A stretch of 64,000 bases of DNA from Gnetum montanum (lineage: Eukaryota > Streptophyta > Gnetopsida > Gnetales > Gnetaceae): positions 192,945 to 256,944 of the forward strand of contig MNCI01022113.1 in NCBI GenBank assembly GCA_015680685.1. Reading direction: 5' to 3'. Under the pieces are notes generated by a model. The model searched no databases and had not been told where the DNA came from. It saw only the letters and a program-made list of their open reading frames with translations. A program made the translations under genes and the position numbers. Shown here one piece after another: positions 46,017-56,336 of this stretch (position 1 is its first letter; each line of letters begins with the position of its first letter).

Positions 46017-46440
46017 AAAGGGACTGTACATTTCCAAGCCAAGAGAGACCATAGAAATTTGTGGATGTATGGATGAAGTGGACTCATTGCCTGTCATATC
46101 AAAAGAAACATACCTTATTATCAACATTGTAACTTAAAGGTAAAAACCAAACATTAGCAATCAATGGAGAAACAGTTCATATCATCATGAGGAACACTTA
46201 TTAATGAAAAAATTACACACACACACACACACACACAAAATGAAAAAGTATAACGATGTTGTAAAACAAAAACAAGAAAAGTTAAAGAAATTGTAAAACA
46301 AAATCATGTAAAACAAAAATGTGTAAAACAAAAACTTAAAAGAACTGAGGGCCCCAAAGGATCAGCATAGGTGGCCATCTCCCCCATGACTGAATGGAAA
46401 GGGAGAGATCCAAAATAATGAGTGCCTATTTGAATTTCTT
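46017..46440 (-). other. Copy D 3' non-coding block resumed after X
   Basis: It starts with the target duplication AAAGG and continues the C-like sequence (CCATAGAAATTTGTGGATG). It includes a (CA)n run at 46215-46237, a TGTAAAACAAAAA tandem stretch (46258-46335) and the polypurine-like motif TCATGGGGGAGATGGCCAC at 46370-46388. Confidence 0.7.
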
Positions 46441-46667
46441 AAAAGTGTCCAACTTCTCCCGATTGATGTTTTCAAGTTAAGGGGTGGAAGTTGATGACCC
46501 TCATATTCGAATGTATATATGCCTTTGTTGTTGGTGTGAGTTTTCCCCCCAATTCGTTCCATGCATGTTGGTCGGCTGCTTTCTTGATCAGTTGTAAACC
46601 ATGGGGTGTTCTCTCATTGTGTGGTTGCTACATATAGGAACCTTTGTATTTTATTTCCTTGTGCACA
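46441..46667 (-). pseudogene. Copy D scar where RT and integrase are missing
   Basis: From the polypurine-like motif the sequence passes in about 230 bases to the protease. RT, RNase H and integrase are absent. The short frame at 46562-46362 (GIYTFEYEGHQLPPLNLKTS) is unrecognised. At about 46560-46650 the linker block shared with C and E (ATGCATGTTGGTCGGCTG, GTGGTTGCTACATATAGG on plus) is recognisable. Confidence 0.6.
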
Positions 46668-47198
46668 CTAGTTGCATGTAGGAGGTGCGGAACATTCCTC
46701 CATGTCATCACCCTCTGAGTCACTGTATGTGATGCATGGAACTTTCTTCTTCTCGATCTTTCCATAAATGTTTACCTTAGATATTTCCAAGGAAAGATTG
46801 TGGATCCCTAGGCATGCATCTATTGTACTTAGCCATGCCCTTCCCGTTATAATTGGGAAGTCCCCTTGGTTGCTGTTAACTTCTATCACCAGGAAATCAG
46901 CTAAGTATGACCAACCACACATAGTGGTAATGATGTCCTCCACCAATCTTAAAGGAATGGTGATGGACTGGTCAGCCAAATCTAGTTGAATATTACTCTT
47001 CTTAAGTTGGGGCAGGTTCCAGGCTTGATACATCTCTCGTGAAATTAAGTTGACTCCGGAACCTAAGTCAAGAAGAGCCTTATGTGGTTCATTCCCGGTG
47101 ACTTGGAGGTAGATTAAGGGACTTCTAGGGTCAGATAGTTTCCTACGAAGGTGGCCTACCTTGATCCAGTTGGTTACGGTATGTGTTAACATAACCAT
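46668..47198 (-). CDS. Copy D aspartic protease, open reading frame intact
   Basis: A 176-codon frame without stops. Residues 41-52 read ALLDLGSGVNLI, with the catalytic Asp at 44 in a D-L-G-S setting. IPLRLVEDIITT and FPIITGRAWLSTIDACLG follow, the latter being the usual C-terminal protease block of this clade. It is preceded by gag and followed by the deletion scar. It would process the gag polyprotein. This is the best preserved protein segment of the family in the window. The methionine at 47198 is only the first in frame; in the element the protease would be translated as part of gag-pro. Confidence 0.7.
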   Translation of the reverse strand: MVMLTHTVTNWIKVGHLRRKLSDPRSPLIYLQVTGNEPHKALLDLGSGVNLISREMYQAWNLPQLKKSNIQLDLADQSITIPLRLVEDIITTMCGWSYLADFLVIEVNSNQGDFPIITGRAWLSTIDACLGIHNLSLEISKVNIYGKIEKKKVPCITYSDSEGDDMEECSAPPTCN

Positions 47199-49730
47199 AT
47201 GCGTTGAGCTCTGGTGTTGATTTTAAGGGAGCTCCGAAGCCTTATTTGTTGGAGGAGTGTACACAGACTCAACCACTTGTGGTTGTGAGAGCTTGTCTGG
47301 GATTTTGGTTCTGAAGAAAGGTCTTCTCTTCTTGTGGTTGTTAGAACTAGTAGCAGGTTGAAGGTTTATGGCTCTCGTAGCGTTGCGTTGCTATGGTTGA
47401 GTGGGGAGTTCCCCTTGCATTGTTGGAGCAGGAGATATTGGAACTAATGGTGCGAGAGAGGTAGATGGATTTGGAGAATGGCATGGATGTGGAGCATCTA
47501 TCGGAGGAGAAGGACTCCTTCTAAAGTACTCCCAAACTTGGTAGTGATGTTGTGGAGTTGTGTGACCCATGGAGTCACTTGGAGAAATCAGCTGCTACAC
47601 GTAGTAGCCATATGGGCCTGGTTGCCGGTAAGGGTATTGTTGTTTCGATGGTGGCATCCCCCATGACTGTGGATATTGCCACTACTGATGTTGCTCGATG
47701 GGTTGTGGTGGAGTTCTACTTCGATAGTACGTTAAGGATTGGTGGAACTGTCTTGGGTTACCTTGTGGATAAGGTAACCTTCGAGGTACCTGCCATTTGT
47801 TAAGTCTCAGGTTAAGTGCATACACCCCAGACTCTTGTAGATGTGAGATGATTGGACAACATCCCTTAGGATGGTCATATTGGCAGATCTCACATCCACC
47901 GTCATTGTCTGTGTCTGAATCCATAACCTCATCAGCCATATTCATTTTTCCCTTACCCTTGTCACGTGCATGGCCTAAATCTCTCCGCTTTTTCTTATCC
48001 TTGTCACTACTTCGTTCCTTCTTAGATTCTTCTATAATTTTTAGGATAGTTTCAATTTTATTATCTAAGGAGATCCATATTTCATTTACCTTAGCCAATA
48101 CTTCTATTGTTAGCTTCTGAAGTGGTAAGGTTTTTCTGTTCACCAACTCCTCAAGTGGTGACTCATCCTCTTCATCGCAAAATCTCACTTCCTTCTTTTG
48201 GAGGGAAGGATCACAGTTATATTCTTCTGCACTCTCTCATTTTCTTAGCTCCCCTTCTTCTTTGGCCACTTCCTCCAATAGTCTATGAACTTCATGAGAC
48301 CTAAGTGCTGATAATCTCCCTTGGGCATAAGTCCCAAGGGTTCTCCTAGTTTCATACCTTAGCCCATCCACGAGATGGCAAAGTTGATCCCGTTGTGCAT
48401 AACCATGGCCTGGGCAACGATGTAGCAATGCATAGTATTAGCCCATGGTAGCATCCAAGGGTTCATGAGTACCTTGCTTTCATCCTTGGATCTATTTATG
48501 CAAATTAAACACTCTGGAGTACATTTGATATTTATCGTTGAACAACTCTAACATCGTACTCCATCTCCTAAAGGTTTCCGGCTCTAAAGACCGGTACCAA
48601 CTCTCTGCTTCCTTTATGAGTGTCCTGGGAAACAACTTTAGTTTCTACCATTCATTTTCAATGTTTTGCAAGGTGCAGGCATCATGGAATGCCTATAAAT
48701 GATTTTACAGATCAGCGTTGTATCCCCCTTCGAATCATGGGATGTTATTCATGTCTAAGCACTTGATCCGACTATCTTTTTGATGCCTTGTTGGTATTCT
48801 CACTGCCTCCATGATGTCTAGCATACTTCAGGTGGAAAGTAGGGGTTCATCATGATCATCTCTTTCATGATGTATATGATGTCTACGTTGTTCCCTACTT
48901 TCCCTTCTTTCATGCCTAGACTCTCTAGACTACCCTCGTCCTCTCTCTCGACTCTCTCGTTGAGGTCTCTCATCTTGCCTATCTTTATCTTCACTGTTGT
49001 GCTCCCTATGACTGCATCCTGATGTGGAAGGAGAGGGTGAATGTTGTGATGAAAGGGAAGAAGAAGAAGATCCATCACCATGGCGATGTCTCCTACCTTC
49101 TCTTCGGTGATCCCTGCCCTGATCGTGATGACAATCATAATGCTCATCCTTGTCATGTGTTTTCATTTCCTCAGTGAACAGTTGGTGTTCATGGGTATCA
49201 GAACCAGGGTTATGGATCGTGGAGCATAAGTTTTGATACCCCACCTCCTCACTGTTGTTATGAGGGGGAACGTCTTTTGATAGCGAACTTGTTATAAGTG
49301 GTTCACCATCTTCCATTTGGCTTAGGACGTGCAGGACCCCTTTGCCCTTCAATAATGTATGATGGATCTTCTGCCTTGAGTCCCTTAAACATTGTGCAGC
49401 TGTGGGATGGTAATCCCTTGAGTCAAAATCTTCCTCAACATATTCAGCATATAGCTGTGTCATGCCTATCTATGCCAGAGCACAGAGAAGCATGTCCGGG
49501 ACTGCCCAATATGGAGGTAACATGATGTTACCTTGCAAATCTCTCCAACGCAGTTGTTCATCTTGATGGAGGATAAAAGTAAAATCTAGTATATACTCAT
49601 CGAGATGAGTATATACCACTCGGTATTGTTGAGGAACTGGCAGATTTTGGTTATGTGTTTTAGACTGCCGACTATTTCTTGTATGATCCCTAGGTGGTGT
49701 AATGCTCTTGTGAGAAGAAGAAGAAGACAT
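47199..49730 (-). pseudogene. Copy D gag, nearly open
   Basis: Starts MSSSSSHKSITPPRDHTRN at 49730. In order: YTHLDEYILDFTFILHQDEQ (about 49640-49550), an acidic block, a long His/Arg/Asp/Ser-rich linker (49270-48900), a gag domain (IPTRHQKDSRIKCLDMNNIP, then NHL-AFHDACTLQNIENEW, near 48800-48650), CHLVDGLRYETRRTLG (48380) and LVNRKTLPLQK. The zinc motif CEICQYDHPKGCC is near 47894-47856, and a Pro/Arg/Gln tail ends near 47240. Only a handful of stops or frame shifts occur (for example near 49470, 48920 and 48230). It would form the particle shell. The R/H-rich linker may bind RNA. Confidence 0.8.
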
Positions 49731-49853
49731 TATGTCTTATCGGTGTGCTATTTAACCGTTATATAATTTTTTGTTAATTAACCCCAAGGGTTTGTTTAAG
49801 CTCCCAACGATGTGAGTGATGTCCTATGTTCTACTTAGCGCACAAACACTGAG

Positions 49854-49872
49854 TCCCTGGCAATGGCGCCAA
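49854..49872 (-). other. Primer-binding site of copy D
   Basis: Minus strand TTGGCGCCATTGCCAGGGA, the best-kept site in the window and the tRNA-Asp type of Athila-like elements. Confidence 0.85.
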
Positions 49873-50681
49873 TGATGAGTGGCGAGGTACCCCTACACTC
49901 AACCATACGAATACGAGCGTTACACATGCGATCCGGTCGAACTCCTCAGACTAAGTGCCTACATGCCTTATGGAACACTTAAGGTTCATTATTCGTTGTC
50001 TTCCCAGACTTACTTGTATTTGTCACGATGTATGGTTAAGTAAGTCTGAGGTATATGATTTTTATATCTTTTCTGTTTTATCTCCTATGCTGATGAGGTG
50101 AAGGGTGAAGAGACTAATTAACTAACTTAACTAACTAACTAAGCCTTAATTAACCTAGCATCAACATCCATTCCCACTTACCGTTCACACCCTGAACCAA
50201 TGCAACCTTGGTTACCAAATGCTAATCGTTGCTGGGATCACCAAGCATAACACACGTGCTCGAAGCGGTCGTACTAAGGCACTTAACTAGGAGAGAAGGG
50301 TTGAGAAAGATTTAATGACTAATAAAGCATTTAAATGATAAACAATAAATAACAATAAATAAAATCCTATTTAGCCTATTTCATGCACTGCAAGGTTTAT
50401 CCAACAAGTTCATCTTTATTAACGTACACAAACTTGTGTTCAGGTACAATATTTGCTCGAATAAAGATCCGTTCACTTTGGAGCTCCTACTGTGGGCACA
50501 TGGAAAATATTCTATCTCTGGAGAGGAAAAACTACTAGATTTTTGCTACGGGTCTAGATCTATATTGAGAAACAAGGGAGAGCCACCTCTTATTTATAGA
50601 CTTGGCGGGACGACGCGATATCGCGGCAGACACGATATCGCGTATGCGATATCACGGCCTGTGCAATATCGCATCCCATCA
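49873..50681 (-). repeat. 5' LTR of copy D (809 bp)
   Basis: On the plus strand it begins TGATGAGTGGCGAGG and ends GCATCCCATCA. The U3 module is an iterated GCGATATCGC palindrome at 50616-50675, rich in CpG, which suggests less deamination and a younger copy. The TATA box (minus CTATAAATAAG) is at about 50593-50601. R/U5 has the doubled GGTTACCAA/GGGATCACCAA motif (50208-50246) and CGAAGCGGTCGTACT near 50260. Confidence 0.88.
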
Positions 50682-50975
50682 ATGATGAAGAAAAATCTCG
50701 ATCTTTATTTTCATTCATGAATTGTGTCTAGGAATAATCCACTCAAATAAATATTTTTTACAATTGTAATTCATCACACTACGACCTTTCACACTAACTC
50801 TAATCCCAAGAAAACAAATTGCAAGAATTTCACTAAGTGTTGGGTGTAAACTTGTTTTCGACATGACAATGGACTTGTATTTATAGGCATGACATTGTAT
50901 CTATGATGATGTATATTAGGTTATGATATCATAGGTACGATATCATAGTCCTTTTCAATAAATATTTTATCATCA
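50682..50975 (-). repeat. Fragment of the 5' LTR of copy B
   Basis: It aligns with the U3-R half of the family LTR: the CGATCTTTATTTTCATTCATG part, then TAACTCTAATCCCAAGAAAAC, the TATA box (plus TATTTATAGG, about 50878-50886) and the GATATCATAG module at 50921-50948. The end is at ATTTTATCATCA (50975). Copy D lies in the middle of this LTR; the U5 half, primer site and start of gag are lost. Confidence 0.65.
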
Positions 50976-52439
50976 TTTCATTACAAATTATTTAATTTTA
51001 GGTTTTTCATTATCAATTAAAAATAATTTTCTAACTTGAAAAGATTGACCTTAACATTAGTAGACATTATTCCTTTCAATCAATCGAAAAATATTAGTTG
51101 TTGCTTAAAATATTCCTTATATTCATTCATTGTTGCTACAGATTACCTAAAATCTTCTTTAACCTTCTCATATTTATTGTTTTGAATTTGGAGCATAGAT
51201 TCTTATTCTTATCTCTATTTCAATCAATGAAACATTTTTCAATGCTTCTATAAACTTCTTCCTCTTTTTTCTCTAGTACTTTTCTACATGTAAATTGCAA
51301 CATAATTGTTAAAAAATATCTTCAATCTAGCTATAATCCTTAGTTTCTTAACATAAGTAACAAGTTGTTACAAAAGGCTATGATGATTTATCACAAGCAT
51401 AACTATTTACAAGGTATAAAGGAGTTCACCTCATAAGATATACATCAATATGTAGATTAGCATGTAAATTAGAAATAGGAGAAACATTAGTGAAACTGCA
51501 TTAAGCAAAAGCATTTGTAAGCCATAAAGAAACATCATGATAATTTTTAAAGATCACAAGATGAAAAAGCTCTTAATCATAACCTTGAAGAGGAGGAAAA
51601 GAAAAGAGAAATAGTCATAATAAGTATTTTTATAAAGAAGCTTTGAGCTCTTCCCAATGATGCTTAATGAAAAATGTAAAACCTGGATTATAAAAACATA
51701 AGAAGACTATGTCCTAGACATGCCCAATGTTAAAAGAAGAAATGGTTCATTAAGGATCAATGTACCCTATCATCCCTTGTTAAGGATGGAATTGTATTAT
51801 TAACATTATAATTAAGCTTTGAAAGAAGGGACCCATCATTATAAGGATTTATAACTATTTATGATACCCTTTAGGGAGGGGCTTAACCTATGATATTTGA
51901 GGTCTAAGCTTAGAGGTCAACCAAGCATTGAGTTTTGGAACTAGATTGGCAAGTGAGGAGAGCCAAGTGAAGAGGGACTAGAAGAAACTAATCACCACTT
52001 TGGTCTAAAGGCCTAACCATGGTGGTAATGCTAGATTGTCTCCAAGGATTCTAAGTGTAATAGAAAAATAATCCTAGGGCTATTGATAGTGTACTCAGAA
52101 AAATTTTATTAATAAAGCTTACTTTTTATTTTCTCTTTCATTTAATTCAAGAGTCATTAATTTTCACATTCCAACATATTATTTGAGTTATTTTAAAAAT
52201 AAACAATGCTTCTACATGATAAATGATTGTAATCATTGACATCTAAGAATGGAATATTACATTTGGTATCAAAGTAAACCACAATCCAAGAGCTGAAAGT
52301 GGATTGAAAAGAAAAAGTAACATATATTTTTTTTAATTAATAAAAAATGGATTACATTGATAAAGAAGATGAAATATGAAAAAGAGTAAACATGGACAAC
52401 ATAGGATGGATTAAACATCCCACTTAAAAGACTAAAGAA
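50976..52439. other. AT-rich region with a possible plus-strand copia LTR end
   Basis: No gene is seen. At 52259-52280 the plus strand reads TTACA, then TTTGGTATCAAAGTAAACC. This looks like the end of an LTR followed by an iMet-type primer-binding site, but no gag or matching LTR was found after it. A start near 51675 (TGTAAAACC) is possible only. Confidence 0.4.
52264..52280 (+). other. Possible copia primer-binding site, plus strand
   Basis: TGGTATCAAAGTAAACC resembles the initiator tRNA-Met site TGGTATCAGAGC and follows a CA dinucleotide two bases upstream. It is short and unsupported by a downstream element. Confidence 0.4.
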
Positions 52440-54480
52440 GACCCTTTATAACTTTTTCTTGAGCCATCTACTCTTCCTTAGTGGCATAATCATTTCTAAG
52501 TACATCCCAATATTTAGCTAAGTCATCAAAAAGTTTCCAAATATACTTGGTGGAATTCTTTACAATAGCCTTTTCCCTATCAACCTTTTCAAGTTCTAAA
52601 TCCAACAAGTTGACTTGACTCACTTGTTATGTCATGTCCTCTTTCCATTCTTCCTTTTGCCTCTATATGCACAAGATAAGGGTAGTAACTAAAAGAGAAT
52701 AAAAAAATAATAATAATTAACCACTTATGTGAAGTCAATCATTTTCAATTTAGAGGATACCTTCATGATTTAGCAAGTATTAGGCCAAGCAACTAGTGCT
52801 CTCCAATTCACCTAAAATCTATTCAAGATTCTTGGTAACCTTTGGAGCATCTTCAAGAACTACATGAAATGTTGAAGAAAGACAAAATTGCACCAATTCA
52901 TAGTCACCTTTGAATTCATATGACTTGGAATTCCTTAGGAGATATAGCTCCTCACTACTAGAGTATTAAGTATTCTTAGTGATTCAATCACTAAGACTAT
53001 GAAGAAGAACAAGTTCTTCCTCTGCAATAGCTACCATTTGTTTCAAAGACTAGAATAGGGCTTTGATGGTAACTAAAGGAATTATGCTAATGGAAATGAA
53101 TCTAGAAGAAGGGATTGTTAATATGGTTTGTGGGCTCCTAGACAAAGTTGAAATTTTTATCAAAGTCACCTATGGGAAATGCACCTATGAGGAGGTAGGA
53201 TTATAGTCCAATTAGAACAAGATCCATGTGGGAATTCCTTCCTTAACTCTTAAATGAAGTATTATCAATCCAAGAATATCTACAACACAAAATGTGGAAA
53301 AAGCATTACAGAAAGAAGTATTTGAAACCTGATAAGTAGTTTGAATTTACCTTTGTTACTTTTCCCTTTTGTACATCACTAGACCTCTATCCACTTAATC
53401 CTTGCCTAATGCACTATTTCTAATGGAAAAAAAGATATATATATATATAAAACAAAAAAATTAAACTCTCAAATAATGATGATGAACATTAGAGCTTGTT
53501 TCCCTTACCTCATCCCTTCTTGGACTTACCTCTCTAGCACCTCCTCCTAATTTGGTCTACCATATAAAGTTCACTATATATATATATATATAAGGAAAAA
53601 TTATATATCTCATTAGTTCCTTCTAGATTATGAGCTTGTGTGAGAGTTTCTTGATTTTTCTTGAGACCTTCATCTTGATCTCTCACAACTCTTGTTTCCT
53701 CAAGGAATTTGATATATAAGCTAAGGTTTTAACAATTAAAGTTATTATTTGAAACATCATAACTTAACACCAAGGTCATAATTAAGGGTACACAGTAAAT
53801 GGTATAGGGTTTTCTTAGATTTCTCTTGGTGGTAGTTACAAGTTCCATGGTAAGGTATAAATTAGTAAAATAGAAGAGGGACCAATCATAAACCCTACCA
53901 ATTTTGGCAGCATGAAGTAAGTAGATTAAATAAGTAATAACATGGGAAGCTTGGGAATTCCACAAAACCCTACTATATATGAACAAGCATAATTAAAAAT
54001 TTATTTTTTCAATGAAATTAACTTTGAAAATTTCCTTTGAAGGAAGCATGGAAGAAGACATATAATAAAACATTTCCCTTTTATAAAAAGCTTTAAACTT
54101 AGAAAATTGTATGTTGGGATTGAGAGGATATATCCCATTATGAAAATCTAAGACCTTGTAGATGACCACAAGTATAATTATGACTCTTCCAAAATTCATT
54201 TTTCAATGAGTACTCTCCCAAAGCTGGTAAATGTTGCACCATTGAGTTAACAAATTTTTGGAGTAAATAGTTTTGAATATGGAAAAAACCAACAATTCTA
54301 ACTTAGAAGTTTTAAGTTATTCAAAACTATCAACTTCTAGCAAACTATAAACCAAATCAATGGCTTCAGCTACATTACTATGATGTAAAATAATGCAAAC
54401 AAAAGCTACGCTACCTATGGTTATGGGTAGAGCTTGGCCAGAATGCTTGGGAGATGCCATGATGCAAACTTTGCTACGAT
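52440..54480 (-). pseudogene. Decayed coiled-coil gene, unrecognised, probably transposon-borne
   Basis: A possible start MASPKHSGQALP lies at about 54462. The readable blocks are 54199-53993 (VVIYKVLDFHNGIYPLNPNI) and 53986-53729 (LIYLLHAAKIGRVYDWSLFY, then RNLRKPYTIYCVPLIMTLVL). A coiled-coil stretch (FLEETRVVRDQDEGLKKNQE) lies at about 53700-53620. Glu/Lys-rich pieces continue to 52440. The plan of N-terminal domain then coiled coil resembles ORF2 of copies A and B, but I see no clear residue match. Two (TA)n runs lie within it (53436-53449 and 53574-53592). Stops throughout. Confidence 0.4.
53436..53592. repeat. Two (TA)n microsatellites
   Basis: (TA)n at about 53436-53449 and again at about 53574-53592, with unique sequence between. 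Confidence 0.85.
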
Positions 54481-55487
54481 GAATAACCTCTACAACTCTA
54501 CTAAGTTATTTAAGGATTATGTGTTCAAAGACCTATATCCCCATGAATTTATGCAAAGATTAGTCATTGAAGTAGTAGTTGAAAGGCTAAGTAATTAAGT
54601 GAAAAATTGTAGTTGAATTTTAGTTAACAAAGTAATTAACTTTTTAAATGATGATTACTTTTTTTAATTTTATATTTTACAAGCTTAGTAAATGGAAGTA
54701 TCTTAAGTCCAACATGTAGTGCTCTTCAAGATGATTCTAATGATATTAATGTTTTCTGAGATATTGCATTTCTCGGTAAGTATATCATTAATTAAAATTT
54801 CAAAAAAAAAACTTAACCTTAGAAAAGTAAAGTTAATTTTTTAAAAAATTTAATCTTCCTTAGAAAAATTAAGATTGGGAGTCAAACCCATGACCTATAA
54901 CTTACCAAGGGAAATTCTTAACCATCAATGTGTTGGCCACCAAAGCAAATCCTGTGAGAATAATGCCAACATTAAATATGTGGTATCACCTAAATTAGGA
55001 GAATGATAATTATAACATGTCCCAATTAATAGATTATAAGGTACATATAGAAGATAATATTAATGTACTTATTTAAAATACATAAGATAAAGAGAAATCC
55101 CATAAATAATGGGATGTCTATAAGATGTAATGAAGAGGAATCCCTAAAATTAAGGAATTTCTCAAAAGCTAATTATTGTTATATGGATCTATGTATAAAT
55201 ATAATACAATGCTAATAGAATGTGATGCCTCACTACTTACCCCAGTTTGTTTAGAGGTGTGGAACAAGACTTTATTTTTTATGAATTCTTTGTATTTCCA
55301 TCATGGGATGTGTTTTTTGGTTTTTTAGTTTCCTTATATTTTAATACTCTCATCTTACTCATTACTCTCAATTCTTTCATTCAGTATTAGAGTTGAGTGC
55401 TCAAATTTCATTTTGGCTTAATAGCATGAGGAAATGATCTTGGTTTATTAATCCTCTAATGAATCTCACTAAGCCAAAAATTAGTAG
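54481..55487. other. AT-rich spacer with a SINE head
   Basis: Apart from the tRNA-like head at 54815-54950, nothing is recognised. At 55000-55390 a TATAAATATAATACAATG box followed by CAGTATTAGAGTTGAG (55382) recalls an LTR end with a primer site, but the match is too weak to call. Confidence 0.4.
54815..54950 (-). mobile_element. tRNA-derived SINE, head and part of body
   Basis: On the minus strand, TGGCCAACACATTGATGG (54922-54939) fits a Pol III A box, and GGTCATGGGTTTGACTCCC (54877-54895) contains a B box. The roughly 30-base spacing is that of tRNA genes. A T-rich body follows to about 54815. The tail and target duplication were not identified. Confidence 0.6.
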
Positions 55488-56321
55488 TGATGAGTAGCGA
55501 GGTACCCCTATGCCCAACCATACAAATTACTAAGGTGTTCATGTGTGATCTAAGCGAATTCCATGGACCTATAGTTCTCAAGTTCACTAATTCCTCTAGG
55601 AAGTGAGAATGTTCATTGTCTTTCCAACTACACTTGTGAAGCTCAAGGATATGGTTTAAGTGTAATTGAGGTACATGATTTTTATCATTTTATGTTTTAT
55701 AAATTTAATTTCCTACAACAAGAATGGAAGATAAAGGAATTTAATATCTAATTAGCCTACTACCTAGCTAGCCTAACATAAGTACCCATTTCCACTTTCC
55801 AAACACATCTTGAACATATGTAGCACTTCTAGGTTACCAAATGTTAAGCATTTTTGGGTTACCAAGTGCTACATGTGTGCTCAAAGTGGTCGTACTTATG
55901 TTTGTTAACAACTAGAAATTAATTGCTCAATGAAAATGCATTAAAGTAAAGTGCTTGAATAATGAATGCATTAAAGAAATAGTAATCTATTCTCGGTGTT
56001 GCAAGGATGATTAAAAGAGCTCATCTTTATTCCCATAACACTGTTGTGCTTAGGTACATTAGTGTTCAAATAAAGTTCTGTACACACTCAGACTCCTACT
56101 ACAAGCACTTAGAAAATATTCTAACTCTGGAGAAAACAAACTACAAGAGCTTCACTATGCTATGAAAAAAACAAATATGAAAATCATGAGCCCAAGAGCT
56201 ATATTTATAGGCTAGCGTATACCCTGCAATATCAAATATTTGACATCATGTCTTAGGATCTGACATTAGGTATCCAATGTTGAGGCTCTGACATTAGAGC
56301 CAGTCAAAACATGGTTCATCA
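55488..56321 (-). repeat. 3' LTR of copy E (834 bp)
   Basis: On the plus strand it begins TGATGAGTAGCGAGG and ends ATGGTTCATCA. It has the doubled TTACCAA motif (55833-55867), the CAAAGTGGTCGTACTTATG block (about 55882), a TATA box (TATTTATAGG, about 56203) and a U3 module of CTGACATTAG units at 56222-56300. Confidence 0.88.
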
Positions 56322-56336
56322 TACATCCACAATTGA
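56322..56336 (-). other. Polypurine tract of copy E, decayed
   Basis: Minus strand TTCAATTGTGGATGTA before the LTR start. Copy C has TGTGGGGGTA here, so the purine run is interrupted. Confidence 0.65.

Noticed and set aside
55382-55396. CAGTATTAGAGTTGAG as a primer-binding site of another copia LTR
   Set aside because: It matches the iMet site poorly, and no LTR start, gag or partner LTR was found.
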